DNA from: Malurus cyaneus samueli
Lineage: Eukaryota > Chordata > Aves > Passeriformes > Maluridae
Direction of reading: 5' to 3'
DNA: 64,000 nt
NCBI GenBank assembly: GCA_009741485.1
Contig: CM019227.1
Coordinates: 17,373,913-17,437,912 of the forward strand
Each line of letters starts with the position of its first letter. The first letter of the stretch is position 1. Both the position numbers and the translations under genes were made by a program. The notes below the pieces were generated by a model, which worked only from the letters and a program-made list of their open reading frames with translations, was not told where the DNA came from and did no database searches. This document shows, piece after piece, positions 34,401 to 49,400 of this stretch.

Positions 34401-37400
34401 AATTACGTGGGTGGGTGAGGGTAACAGAGCTCACAGGGCACAGAGGATGCTGACTTCTATCAGCAAATGGGAACACATTTATCACCTGCCAGCCCACACT
34501 GCTGGGAAAGCCTAATTAAGGGCTCTGCAGCTCCCAGGGACTAAGTGTAGAGGGTGAGAGAAACTGCCCTGTTCCCTGCAGGGGAACTGCCCCTGTGACC
34601 CCTCTGAGGAGGGAAACTAAGAATCTGTTCCAAGGAAGCTCATTCCATCATTCCAGCATTCCAGAGTCAGCCAGGGGTCCTGGGAGAACCAGACCAGCCT
34701 GCACACCTTCCACTGAGCACAGGAGGAGCTCATCCCTTCATCTCCACAACCCATGCATTGAACAAAACCCAGTCAGAGCATGGTCCACTTCAACCATTCT
34801 GATGTCTGTTGGGTTGAAGGCCCAGACAATAGAGTCTTAAGTTTTCTAACAAATTAAAGATGGAATAAAACACAGGATAAAACCACCTTACTTTGTGTGG
34901 GGGGCATTACTCAAAAATATAAGGGATATAATGATTTAGCAGGGTCTGTGGTGACAGGACAAAGAGTGATGGTTTTAAACTGAAGGGAGGTCAATTTAGA
35001 CAAGAAATTGTTCCCTGGGAGGGTGGTGAGGCCCTGGCACAGGGTGCCCAGAGAAGCTGTGGCTGCCCCTGGATCCCTGGCAGTGCCCAAGACCAGGCTG
35101 GACAGGGCTTGGAGCAGCCTGGGATAGTGGAAGGTGTCCCTGCCCATGGCAGGGGTGGGATGGGATGAACTTTAAGGTTCCTTCCCACCCAAAGCAGTCT
35201 GGGATTCTATGAAGTATTTCCCTCTGCAAAAACCTACTTCAGAAAGATGTTCCTGATGGGGAAGCAAAGCCCCTTTTCACTCTTCCCTGTCACTGGCTCA
35301 TTCCAGGGCAGGTCCTCTGTCAGGAGAAGGATGGGGCACTCCAAACCCAACCCAGCTGAAAGGTCCAAGTGTTGGTGTCTGCAGCACTTCACACCATTCT
35401 CTCACTCTTGAGAAAATCACTGCCTCCTGCAGCTGTAGGTCCCCTGGGAATCGACCCCAGCAGGAACTCCATCCCTCAGTCTGACCCTCTTTGAGGTGTG
35501 AGTTGCACTATTAACCCTGGGGGAGGCAGGGCAGGCAGATCTGCTCAGTAATGCTGAGCCCATTCTGCTGCTCTTTCTTTGTTTCTTCTATTTTTCCTGG
35601 GATTAGGATCCTGGGATTAACACAACTGCTCTGTAAACACACTGAGCTGTGTAAAACACCAACCTCTGCATTCCCTCACCGAATCTCATGTCTTTGAACT
35701 GTTTAAAGGGCAGCATTTAATTACTAAGGAGAGGTGAGCGGGTCTGGTCTAAGGGTTGTTAAGTGTGAGCAGATCTGGTCTTCGGGAGCTTTACAACAAT
35801 CCATTAATTAACCTTTGTGCTCCTGAGTGGAAAACAGCCCTGGAGAGCCAGATTTCCTGTGTCAGTCCCACCTCTGCAGGCTGTCACAGACAAAGGCAGG
35901 GCTGACAGAGATGACTCGATTTGCCAAGGTGATGGGACAGTCAATAAATGAGCCAGCTCTGGAAAGCAGCATCCTGGTGCTCTTCTTAGTACAATAAATA
36001 CTAATTATGACAATTAGGTACTCGAATTAAGGCATATTACAGTAATATCTGAGGTCATTAAAAGTAATAATCACATTCTAAGGTGGCAGTTAAATCAGTC
36101 ACCAAAAGGTAAAGTTCCTTTTGTTTCAGAGATGCAAAATAACAGAACAGTTTTCCAAGGAAAAATCCACAGACAAGGAGAAAGCAGGGCAGCACATCTT
36201 CATGTTGTACCTCTCACTGCCAATTACTGATGGCTGATGTCAAACTCCTCTTGAAACTTTTTTACCCCTAAAACTGTCAGGGAGCAGTTACCTGGACTTT
36301 TTCACTAAAATAAATTGTTGAAATAATTCCACATTCTTGTTATTTATCTTACAAATCCAAATTTCTCTTACAAATCCTGTATTTCAGCTAAAACTTCTTT
36401 TTATGTTATTGATATGAGATCAAAGATGGGCAGAAATCAGTGAATTTCCTCTTTCATGAGTTTTCTCTGAAAATCTCAGGCACCAAACAAACCGTGAAGG
36501 CCAACTTTAACGACTTTAACCAATTTCAGTTTCCATGAACCTTCCCTTTGATCCTGAGAGTTAACGTCCCTTCTAGTTTCTCCCAGGATCAATAAAAATG
36601 CACAGATTGCAATATTAAATTCACTTCATGACAAAGTTCTGGCTGGTGTTTGGCTCAAAAAAGGCAAAATCTGGTTTGTGAGTTTTCTACAACTCTCAAG
36701 AGGTCATTAATTCCCTTCTGATCCTAATTAATTAAGAAGAAGTTTAGGAAAAAAAGCCCCCAAATTTTAATTGCATTCCCATTTTGCTAGTACAATAAAA
36801 TCAAGCAAATGCAGAGAGGCAAATGTGGATCTTATTGAGAAGACTGATGATATTACAGAGGATTTGAAGCTGTGAGTTTTCATCTGGGAAAGTTCTGATC
36901 TGTGTCCTAAAGAATCAGTGTGAACACAGAACCAAACTCCATGCCAGGCACTGAGGACAGAAATTGGGGACAGAAAGGACACTCTGGTTTTACAGGACAC
37001 ACCACGTGTGTGACAGAGGCACAAACCAGCAGCACTGTTCACCTCCATGAGTCATTTGGCTGAGCAGAACCCTCTGTCCAAGGCTGCTCTCAAACCAGCA
37101 ATCCCCTGGTGCTGGGACAAGTTTGTGTCCCCAGGCAGCCCAGGGAGGGGTGCAAACAGGAAAATGAAGCCTCAGTGGTGACTGTGGTCACTCCTCAGCA
37201 CTGCAGGTAAAACTGGCAAGGCACAGGAACATTCCCAGAGGTTTGCTTCCCTATTTCACCACTGTCCTTTTAAGGTTCTCATCATTCCACTTTTTCCAAC
37301 CCTGCCTGCTGACTCTGTCCTCACTCCACAGCCCCTTGTAAGTGGATTCTCACACATGGAGTAGCCAGCACTTCACAGCTCCTCTGCCACTACAAGAGGT

Positions 37401-40400
37401 GAAGAAATCCCACTTACTGTCACTCTTTAGCAGGTGCTGCTCCTCCTCCTTCAGCCTGTTCTGAACCAGACGTAACATGTTGGCTGCTTCCTGCAAGAGG
37501 AGAAAAGAACTGCCTTGAAAAAGCTGCCACATGTAGAATGGGACTAGAAAATAACAGCATTGAAAATGTTTTATGGAAAAAAAGAGCTGAATTGAGACAT
37601 GGAGCTCCTGCTTATTTTGACTGTGGGGATCAGGTGCACTGAAAAATCAACTTTGCATTGTTTCATGAAACATTTACCCCATGGAGAAGGAGTTTATTTG
37701 TCTTCACCCCACTGAACATGAGTGCTGTTACTTTGGAAAGCAGGCTCTGGTGATTGTTGTCAGCCATGAGCCCCCTAAGCACCAGAACTGGTCTGTGAAA
37801 TGACTGCCCTTCCTAACACACACCCAAAACAGAAAGAATCCTCACCTTTCCAAGCATGCAAACAAAACTGGAGCAAACAACTTTTGCTGTGAAAAAGCTG
37901 GAGAACTGTGGAAAGCATGGAAAACAGCCACGTATTTATTATGCCACACTGTGGGATTCAGGTGCAAAGGAGAACCAGCCAAATTAAAGTCAATTACATT
38001 AAAAAAAAAATCCAGGATGGGAACTTTCTGGTCCATTTTTAATGACATTTAGCTTAAATTTGGGTAATGATGCTGAATAATAAACTAAACATGATAGAGT
38101 AGGTAAGAAATACAGAGAATCAGGCACAGCCAGAACCTAAAATGCTGAACAGGTGATAACAGCTGATAGAAGATTTAGCCACAAATTTTGCTAATTTTAG
38201 TCTCTTCAATCCCAGCCAGGCAAGGAAACATTAATTAACTGTGGATTGAAATAAGGTTTTCCTGAGCCTTTGATTTTTCCATGCAAAATATGATTATAAT
38301 TCAAACCACCAGTTGCTCTGATGTGCTCAGACCTCCACACTTACAGTGCACTTCTGGGAAGGAAACATGGACACAGCTGGAAAATCTCTGGGACAGAGGG
38401 AAGAAAGTGGGAAGAGCCTCTGAAAGTGGTGGAATGGAGCCCAACCTTTTTACACTTTCACGTGGAAATGTGTTTCCATAAATATGGAAGCTGAGAAAGG
38501 AACCTCCCAGGCCCACCCAGCACATGAAGAAATTGCTGGAAACAGAGGTCTGAGGACAGACTGGGATGGTCCAACACATCTTGGCATAAACATCCGTCCT
38601 GGGAATTGAAATTCAGGCTGGAAAAGCTTGCAGGGAAGAAATTTCCAAGTGGAAATTCCTCACCTGTACCTGGTGAGAAACCTGGCTCAGTGTCTCTCTC
38701 CAGGGAATAAATCCTGATCCAAAAATCTGCTTTGGGCAGCCACACGAACTGTCTGCTCTAAAACCTCTCAGGGCTAGCAGGGGCTTCATGGGTACCAGGA
38801 ATATTTCCAATGGATCCTTGGGACCAAAGGAAGAAGCCTGCAAAACTGAAGCAGGGGTGACAGTGCCAGGAGGGATAAAGCAGAAAGGTCAGGATGCCAA
38901 ATGCCATGGAATGAGAGCCTCAGCAGCCATTTCCATCAACAGAACTGCTGAAATCTCCAAACTGATGGGTGTATTCTGCAGGGAGAAGCTAATTCCTGCA
39001 AAAACCAAGGAGGAAAAGACACAAGCATGTTTTTACAATCTTTTTGTGCAGATTCAGAACATTTGAAAAACTCTGTGGAGGAAACTGCTCTTCTTTATGA
39101 ATTCCTTTTCTAATGATTAACATTCTCCACACCCACAGTGCCAGCAAAGCCTTTTCAAAGATGATGAAAATTGAAATGTGCATGGACCTGAGGCAAAATG
39201 TTCAGAGGTTTCCAGCTAACAGTGTTTCCTTTGCTCATTCTAAGGCCTCCCTCCGCAAAAGTGAGTCCCAATATTTCCTGACTGAACCTAATAATTGCTA
39301 TCTTTTTTTCTTTACCTCTTCCTCCCAGCCAGATCTAATGTTTCAATATGGTCAGTGACTGAAACAAGCCCCCGTCCCTGCAAATATTCCCAGTGCAGCC
39401 TCCCCACTGCTCTGTCCCTGAGACACAGGATACATGAGGGATCAAACCCCCAGTGGAATCCCACCCCCACTGGCTGTTACAGCCACACAGTGTATATGGC
39501 AAAGAAAGGAAAAAAAAGGACAAAAGGTAAAGGACATTTCCCAAATGTCACGGGGATAAATAAGCCCAGGAAACACATTTGGCATGTTCACGGAGCAGTG
39601 AAATAATCAGCACAGACACAATCCTTGCTTGGCACTGTAATTCCAGGCACAGCCCACGGCAGCTGAAGTTGGCAATTCCAATTTAGACAAATCAGCAACT
39701 CCCCTGCCCTGCTCCCCTGCTCCTTCCCTTCCACCCTCTCCAGCCCTGAGAAAAGCACTGGTGCACTGCCACGAAAAGAACCTGGTGCAAACTAATCCAT
39801 CAAAACAGAATTAAGCCAGGCAAATTCTCCACTGCAGCTCAGCAGGAGCCTGCCCAGGGTCCTGACTGGATGGGCTGCTGCACCTGTGGGGAAATCAGCA
39901 GGGCTGAGAAGATGGGGTTCATGAACTTAAAAGTACGAAAGAAATTCAGGCTAAATGAATATTTACCCACACAGATGAGCCACTTCTCCCCCTTTCCTCC
40001 AGCCTTTTACCTCAGCTCAGCTGATCTCATTGCAAGCCAGCCCAGACACTTAACTGACAGGAAAAACGTTGTTTTTCTGCTGGTTTATATTTCTGAATAA
40101 CTTAATGCATGGCTGGTCAAATGCCACTGTCAGCCCAAGGGAGCTGCTGAGCCCCAGTATCCTCCCTTTCAACAGCAGTCCCTGGCTCCATCACTGCCAC
40201 CACCCTGCAAAAGCTCATCAAACACTGCAGCAACAGAAGATGTTTTAAAAGGGCAGCTCCAAACCAGTCAGAAGCAGTGGGGAGGGATGAGGGAAGAAAA
40301 AGAGAATGAAGAAAAGGATTTCTGCAGGAAAAGTTGAAGAAGACAAAGGACAGCCCCAGTGAATTGCTGGCTATGTCCTTAATTTTTTAAAGGTTTTGAA

Positions 40401-43400
40401 TGCCTGCAATCATCAAAGATGCATTTTTTGGCCTCAGCAGCTTCCATCTTCCACGCTGACACCACTTCCCCCACATCACACCATCTTAAGATGGTGATAA
40501 GATTTATGGCAGCTCAGCAAAGCCCAGCCTGTGCTCATCTGAGATGTTTTTCTGTGCAAGGCTGTGCTCTTGTGTGTGATCCAAGGGCTCTGAGCTGTGA
40601 CAGGGAACAAGAGCTGGGAGTGATGGCCTGGAAAGCTGCAGGTGCTGTTCCAACACCAGTGTTGTAGCAGGGACCAGCACAAGTGTCACATTTTCTGTGC
40701 AGGGTGACAGCTCCATGAAAACAGAGATGTGTCCTGTGCTTGTGCAGCTCCCACAGGGAAGAACCTGAGTGCAGAGCCAATATCTGAGCCCCTGCTCAGC
40801 CTCTCCAGCAAACAAACAGCAGGACATGCAGAAGCCAAACACCCTCTGGGTCATCCTCTGCAAGTGAATTTTACCCAAATGAAGTGGCAGCTCCCACTGG
40901 GGAATCACAGGGTCAAATCAACACAATTTAAATACCAATTAACACAAAATCCAAACCAATCTGCCCTCTCTGAGGGACTCCCAGGTCTTTAAGGGTACCA
41001 GGGATCACTGGGGCTGAAAATCCTGCTTTAGAGGCACACAGATGGAAGTTCTTCTCTTCTGCCTCATACATTATGTAGCCTCTCCTGGGTGTAAATCTGC
41101 CCAAAGGAGTAATTTTTGCAAACATTTGAGGGAAATGGGCAGCAAGGCAGGGCTTTGCTGCTGACACTGAGACCCCCTGAATAACCCTGGCTCCAAGGGA
41201 GCTTCCAAAGTGCCAGCCCAACCTCCTGCTCCAAGGGACCAGATCACAGCACTCACGGCTGGAGCTTGCTGGGTCCTACAGATCTCCAAGGGAGAGACTG
41301 ATCAACCTGTGTGGGCAAGCTGTCCCCCTGGCTGAGTGTCCAAAAGGTGAAAAAGCTTCCTCATCCAAGTCAGAATGGCTTTTCATCGCTGGTGACCTGT
41401 GCCTGGCTCTCAGCAGGAGGGCTCAGGTGTCCCCAGCCGTGTCCCAGCTCTCCCTTGTCTGGTGACACACAGAGCCCACACAGTCACCAGCAGCAGGAAA
41501 TGCAGAGCCCTCCTGGTGACACACAAAGGCTTCTCAATCCAGTAAGATTCATCTGCGTTTACAATCAACTGGGCTTTTTCCATGCCCACTTTCTGTTGTT
41601 ACAGAAATGTTACCTGTCCAGCACACTCAATCCACTCAGGATATTTTCTGTAGATTGGAGTTTGAAGGAGGCAATACAGATATTCAGTGTCTCAATCTTC
41701 CTTAACTGGCAAAGCAGATGATTTTCCACTATCTTGCTATAAAAGTCTTCGCAATAAAATGTGTCAGAATGTTTTAATGTGACCTAATCTATTGCTCTCT
41801 GCACAAGTAAAACATTAATGGTGAGTTCCAGTGTGCAGGCTCTGGGATTATTTTGTTTTTAAACAGAAGCCATGGAGAACATCCCCCAGCAGCAGACCCA
41901 CAGACAGCTTGCTCTGCCACTGACCCAGGGTTTGCCTTAGGGCAAGTGACCCAGGATTTGGCTAAGCCACATGATTGACCTGATTGCCAGTCCTTTATCC
42001 CAGTCCTTTATTATGTACCTGATCTTCCTGAGTTTTGGTTTAAACCATCAAGCTCAAACCATGAGATTGAAGACAACTCTGCCCTGCAAATAGCAAAACA
42101 GCAAGTCTGACAGCTCAAAACCAGGAAGAACAAAAATGATGCAGGATTTGATCTCTTCAAACAGCTCTGGTTTTGGGTTTTTTCTTAAGTTAGCCTCTAA
42201 GGTTTTTTTGGAAAAACACCAGCAGAATTTTGAATACAAAGAATTTGTGCCCTGCAGCCAGCTGGCAGACACAATTACCACAAAGTAGAAAGGAAAGGGA
42301 AAGAAATGGGTGAAATAGGAGGGGAATAAGTACAAAAGCACAGGACAACAACTGGAGCTCACTGAATTTTCGCATTTGGATCGAGAATTTCAATTTTTGC
42401 CTTACTCCTTTTGTTCTCCGACAACTCTCAGTCCCAGAAATCTCTTTATGTCTAATGTTTTCATCCTGGCAAGGGAAAACAATGTTTCCTTCTGATTTTT
42501 TTTTCTGGAGTGATTTCCTAGAGGGCAGTGGTGCTCCCACTGCTCTGGAGTACCTCTGGAAAAAAAACAATTTGCTGCTGGATTGAAGGGCTCACCTCAA
42601 CTTGACTTCACCTGGGCAGCTGCTCCCTGCTTTGTCACAGAACAAAACACCTGAGATCAGCTCCTGCTACACTGAAGCAGCTGGTTTTGCTAAGAGAGTG
42701 GCCACTCATTCAGCAGGAGGGTGATAAAGGCTGAGGGGAAATGATTGGTGCCTGAGGAGAGTGTGGTAACTCTCAATGACAGGAAATCTGCCAAGGACAA
42801 CAGGAGAGGGACTAAAGTTCACCATGAGGTACCAACCCACCTGGAACTGTTCTTTAAGAGCAGAGATGATGTTTCTTGGATGCTGAACTACTGTTAAACA
42901 CCTCACCCAAAATTCATGTTCTGAACTGAAACATGGCTGCAATTATGTTTTATTAGGCTGACTGCAATGCCCCTTGCAGAGGGTTTGCTCCTTGAAGACT
43001 GTGGGAGAGAGAGAAGATCTGATACCAAATGATTTTTGCCTTTCCTTTTTATGTACTCTTTTATATATTTTATATACTCTTTTAGACACTTTGGTATCCT
43101 TTACGTATCCCTGTACCCTTAGCCTTGTAATTCCTGTAGGCTGATATTCCAGCTTAGTCTAAGAATTCTGTTAAAAAGAAAACCCAAACATCCTCAATAA
43201 AGGGTCAGCATGCCCTGTACTATCTTAAAACCTGAGGCTCCAACCTTAGGTGAAGCCTTCTCTCTGGAACATATTATGTAAACTAAACTCAAGCCTCACC
43301 CCAGGAAAAAAATCCTTAAATTAAAAAAAACACTACATCATTTGTTAAATTTCTTCTTAAAAATTCTAAATAAACTGATGTGTAAAATCTATAAAGCTTA

Positions 43401-46400
43401 TATATATACTATATACATTTTCCGATGTTTCATACATTTTCCATCAAGTTGTGCACTTGGGATCCCAAATCCTGAAGTAAAACCCTTTTGTTCCCTTAAG
43501 TGTGTTTGTGTCATAATTGAAACTGGCCAATCAAGGCAACAGATCCACCTGAAACAGGGCAGGACTTTCACCACCAGGCTTGCTCAGCTCTAAGCAGGGC
43601 TTTGAACGAGGGCTGGCAGGGAATGATGGTGATGATGATCCTGAAATGAAACAGGGCATTGTGAACAGGCTCTGGTGCCTGAACACAAGAGAACATCCAT
43701 CACAGAAAGCAAAGCAGAAGGAATCAAGAGTGTGCATGGCTGTGATCCCACTGGGATTACAGAAATATGGTGTCCCCTAATAAATTCTGGCACACTAGCT
43801 CCAGCACCCACATTTATCAAAGTAATCAATTAGACCTGTTAGATCACTGCTGAAGGGCACTTTTGTCAAGACAAGTCACAAAAACACCTCAGAAGCTGCT
43901 TGAAAGGTGCCTCTTTTCAAGGACAAATGTGTTAATTAACGGAGCCTCTTCCATGCTATCCAGAAAATTAGGGGAAAAGCTTTCTAACGCTTTCTAATGT
44001 GAGGGAAATGTTTCATCAAGGAAAGCTATCAGACTAAAAAACCTAGCATGGGCTTTTATAGAATCACAGAATCATTAAAATTGGAAAATGCCTCCAAGAT
44101 AAACTCCAACCTTGTCAACTAAACTATGACCCTAAGTGCCACAGTCACTTGTTTTTTGAATGCTTCCAAGGATGGTGACCCCACAACTGCCTGGACCAAG
44201 GGCTTTTTGTGAAGAGGTTTTCCCTGACATCCAACCTGAAACTCCCCTGGCTCAACTTGAGGCATTTGCCTTTGTCCTATTGCCATTATGATAACTTTGT
44301 TTGGGGGGAAAGCCTTTAGGAAGGAAAATTTCCATCAGGGAATGTGTGGGAAAGGCATCCAGTGGAGCCTCCACATGGGGTTGTGTGAGTAGCAGAAGGC
44401 TACTTCTGGGATTTTTGGCTGAGGATCTACCAATGTCATCTACCCCAGCATCTATTTGTGATACCAGCTCAGGCTGCACCAAGCCAGATTCAAAACCAAC
44501 CCACTGCAACTATTCTTAAATCTTAAATTCTTAAAGTGGTTTAACATTTCTCACCCTGAGGCTGAGGCAGGGCAGCTCCTCTGGAATGGCCAGACTGAGC
44601 AGGAAGGTCTCCCCCAGCCATCATCACTGTCCCTCTGGGAACTCAGCAGAAGGAGCAGGTCACTCAGGGTGAGGAATGGCAGCTCAAGAACTGTTTGCTC
44701 TCACCCTGTGGGATGTGCTGCCTGACGTGGGTGCCCTGCTCATGCTCTGGGTGAACTCCCTTCGCCTCTCTCTGAGCTCTCCCCTCATATCCTCAACAGC
44801 AAATGAGTAATTTTCCCCCTGGCACAATTCTGGAGGGACTTTTTTTTATGCAATATAAACCCTTTCTGCACAGGTTACTGCACTTCTAATGGTACACATT
44901 ACATGTTTTCTATTGGAATGATCAAACAGTGCACAGCTGGCCCAAAGATGCTGCACAGTCTCTGTCCTTGGAGGCTTTGAGGATTAGACTGGATAAAATC
45001 TGATGCCACAGCTGACCTTGCTCGGAACAGAATCAATCTCTTAATCAGTGACCAAGAAAGCAGGTTTGAAAGTGATTAAGTTGACTGGTTTTCTACTTAA
45101 AAATCCCCAAAAGACAACAAAGCCCAACTCAAAGCTTTCCACCTCAAATACTCTTCACTTCTGCACTGTGCTGGTTTCAAGGCCAGGTTGGATGGGGCTT
45201 GGAGCACCCTGGGCTGCTGGAAGGTGTCCCTGCCCATGGCAGGGAGTGGCACTGAATGAGCTTGAAGGTCCAACCCAACCCATTCTGTGATGTAAAAAAT
45301 ACTCTGAGCCATCCAGAAACCACAGGCCAGAGCCAAGGGAGCAGAATACCAAAGGACACACAGCACTGAGCTCTCTGCTGAGGTTCTGTGACTGCCCATG
45401 GCAGGGCACTGCTCAGGGGGGCTGTGAGGATACAGGAGACAGAAGGACTGGGAAGGCACTGGCAGAGGCTGCAGTGTGAGACCAGTGCAGGGCACAGGCC
45501 TTGAAATCATCTGCCAGCACTGGGAGAAATCTAAACACAACTAAGGAAAGAAGAAGTTAAAATGAAGAGCCAGACTAATATTTTCTGTCCAGAGTTTTCT
45601 GGTTGAAATCTCTTTAACAAGAAGCTTGAAGTAAGCAGTAACACAAATTCACTACTGCCTAAAATAGCATGACAGAGGATGGACTTTATCATATGGATCA
45701 GATGTGCTCTGTATTCAGCACTACATACAATGCAAATTTCTCATAATGACAACTTTCCATTTTTCCTATTTGCTTTAGTGGAAGAGATGAATTCTAATGA
45801 GTCAATAACAGCTCATTGAACATCCCCTTCATGGATTACATCTTTATTGTAGCGAGCTTACAAGTGATACTGTTTGGATGTGTAATTTATTTGAATTAAT
45901 GCAATGTAAACCTGGGGTCAGTTTGCAGTGTCTGATGAAATCATCATCCAAATTAACACTGACTGAAGTTAAGAGTCACAGCAGTGTCTTGTTCACCAGC
46001 ACAAAGCAGTCACTGCCTCATCCCTGCCAGACTCCAGCACCTGAATTATCCTCTGCCTGTGTCACAAAGCCTCAAGTGTTCCAAGGGGGCTCAGGATTAT
46101 TCACTCTTTTCAGGGAGAGTGTTGACTACATTAAAGGGCAGCTGTTCTTGGTGAAGTTGAGGGTTCCAGGAACTGATAATGGACTGCTGCCTTCAGTCTG
46201 GAGATCAATTAGCCCAATGCAGCCTCCATTTCTCACAGCCAGAGCCTCTCCAACAGGGGAATGATGCACACTTCAGCTCATTGCTGACCTCCCACCCAAA
46301 CTGAGCGGCAGCACTGTCAAACCTCTCTCTAACTTCTGTCAGAGCCTCAGCACAGGAATCACAGACCTGCTTTTTACCATCTCTTCAGATTGAAACCTTT

Positions 46401-49400
46401 GCACTCTTGCTTCCTGCTCCCCAGGACAATGCTCTCAGTGGGACAATGCCCCCTCCTTAGATGACTGGAATTAAACTGGTTTAAAACATCTCCTAGTGGT
46501 GGGTTAGAGAAGGAGGAAGCGCAGGTGAGAAATGATGCACACAAACCCCTTTAGCATGACAAGCACTGCTTGTAGGACTGTTCATGCATCAGGCTCTGAT
46601 TCTTTAACACAAAAGAGCAGGTAAATCATTTCTGAGCAACCAGCAATGGTCAACACCAGCAGGTTTCACCTTACAAATCCTGCTTCTCTGGTTTCCACAG
46701 CTCTGTTTTTCTCCACACAACAGCAGGGACACAGGATAGCTTCACTCCAGTTTACCCTAGGGATTAAGAAACAGGAGCTGTGGTTTGAACACCCTTGCAG
46801 CTGAGCAGGAACTGAGATGCAGGATGTGCTCTCTGCAGTTTCCCAGTAGAAGGTGGCCACCAGCAGGCATTTCCAGGGAATGGGCCACTGCCAAGGGGAG
46901 TCAGACCCTGCTTAATACAGGGCAGGTTCCTCCTCAGTCCTTCACAGATGGAACACAGCCTGAGTAGAAGACTCAGGCTCACACCAAATTTAAGTAACAG
47001 GAGAGTCTCACAATGTAGTGCCCTACAATGCAGGTTTCCACTGATTTTGGAACTATATCATGCTCAAGGTTAATCCAAATGGGAATGGAAATGGACTTCC
47101 AGCAAAATAAATATGATCCTGGCCCTGAGGCAGAAAGGGGTGTAATTCGTCCTGGGATGTCCTACCTTCCCTTGGTGCTGATGTTTGACCCTGGTGCAAA
47201 GCTGCTGGAATGCAGAGCTGGGCCCATGGCTTCTCCCAACAGCAGAATCCTCTCCCAAAGATCCTGGCAGTATCCCAGAACTCTGGGAGGAGAAGGCAGT
47301 GACTGCACAGGGCAGTGACTCCCCCTGCCAGCCCATGCCAAGGCTTCTGCCAGGACATTTATCCCAGAGGGCCACCCTTCACATATGCACAGTGTTCTAT
47401 TTCCACATTTCACAAAACTCAACTAGGAATTGCTTTCACACAGCCAGAAAACTGAGAATTATTTTCCTATTTAAAGGCCCAGATCTCACTGTTTTGCACC
47501 TGATGAGATTATGCATTTTTATGCAAATCCAAGTGCCACTCTCAGAGCCCCTTTTCCCCATTAAGTACCTGCAGCAGAGCACAAACCTCCTCAATTTCCT
47601 ACACATCATTTTAACACCACCTACTTATGTCATTTGGTGCAAAATTAAGAGTTATTTTAGCTTTTTCTTTCAAACAATCACCCCTTTAAATGCTTCTCAA
47701 TGATTTAAATGCTGATCTCTGGGGGAAAAATATAAATTGATCTTCTTGATCGGTGTTGCTTCAAGTGATCTGATTGTTTCCTGTTCTGAGGGAATTTCAA
47801 GTGATCTCTGTTACACAATTCAGATCCCTAAAGTCTTTGTGAATATTCAAAAGGATAAAGCAGGGAAGGCAAAAAGACCATAATATGAACTATACATTTA
47901 TTCATCCTCTTCCCAAATTAAAGTGGACCAAGAGAAGATGTAAAACCTATAAGGCAGCACTTTCAGAATGCACTGGAGATTGTTTTCATTTCTTCTCCAG
48001 GGGAGTCACTGCACAAGAAATTCAGTGAGACAAGTAAAGAACTGAATTTATTAGAGATCAGATAGTTCTGATTTCTCTTTGTGACACTCACCCATGGATT
48101 TCCAAGCTATGCTGTCAGTGAGAGCCATTACATCTCACACTTCAGAGCAACAACTGCTGTCATGACATAGAAACTCACCCTGGTTGCAAAACTCAGCAGA
48201 ACTCCCTCTGGTCCTTCCCCAAGTGCAGAGTGTATCATTTATAACAGAATTAACATAGATTTACAACAGCAGCAAGAAAGAACCAGACTGAGCAGCTTTT
48301 ACAGGAGATTCATACCAAACCACAGCTCAGAAAAACTTGTGATTAGGGTTTCAATAATTTCTTGTTTGATCTGTAGCTCTGTGATAAAATGAGCTCTGGA
48401 GTCTGTCAGACACAAAGAACTTGAAGCTGTGAGTCAAATGACCCCAAATCTGGGATCCTAAAGCAAGTTTGTCACCCACCTGGCACATCAGATATCCAGA
48501 TAATCCCCATGAAAATGTGGATCTTTGAGCACTGAGTTGATCTGACAGAGATCAACTAAACTGATCTTGATTGTTTTCATTTCCCAAGAGGTTTTCCTAC
48601 AGCTTCAATGGGAGACAGTATCAACAGAGCCCCAGGAGCAGGTGAGCACATCCTGCCTCAGGGCAGTTGCCATGGTACTGGCAGGGACCTGCAGAATTTT
48701 ATTTCAGTGCAATGAATGCACGCAGAACATTTCCATCTTCCCTAACACACTCTTCCCTGCCCTCCCACCTTCCGTCCCTCTCTCTCTCTCTCTCTCACTC
48801 TCTCTCTCTCTCTCTCTGCAGCTTTTCCTTTCTGGAATCATAATTTCTCAGCCAATCATTTCTTTTGTCCTTTTCTCCTATGCTCCACTGCCCCTGCTCT
48901 CTCCCTGTGCATTCCCTTCCCCCTCCTCTAATTTTTTCCACATTTCCCCACTGTGGAATTTCTGTGTCTCAGTGCACCAACGCTGACATCTTTGCACACT
49001 GGACTAAAAGCCAGAAAAGAAGCTATCAACAATTCAGAAGCCTGGATTTTTTCCATCTGATATTACACACAATTTTCCATCTGATATTCCACATAATTCA
49101 GCAATGCTGGAGTAGGAGTGCTCTCCTGGCACCTATAAAATGTTTAAAGCAGTAATAATTCAAATGCCCATTAGTTAGACGATTAAAGGCTGTAACCAAG
49201 TGCTTTTCATGTTAACCTTGTGCTGCCTATTGCAGCAAACAGCTGTCACAGTGGGAAAGTGGAATTTAGTACTTAAGAGGTACAGTTCAGTGTAAAAAGC
49301 AGCAGAACCAAGGGGTACCTCAGAATGGAGCAGAACTCAGATATCCCTATTTACTCTGTGCATATTCAGATGCTCTGATTAATAAGACTTGGATGAAGAA

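Larger units (their letters stand above)
28158..37417 (-). other. CLUAP1 intron of 9.3 kb
   Basis: AT-richer than the left part of the window. It holds CR1 fragments (29570-29620, 29695-29905, 32143-32225, 33033-33325, 34945-35220), a TTA microsatellite, a T-rich tract and a short tandem duplication. Nothing identifiable in 28160-29560, 30360-32140, 33560-34940 or 35220-37417. Confidence 0.6.

Noticed and set aside
48779..48821. TC run followed by TGCAG, resembling a strong splice acceptor on the plus strand
   Set aside because: The only gene here is on the minus strand and no coding frame follows; a simple repeat explains it.
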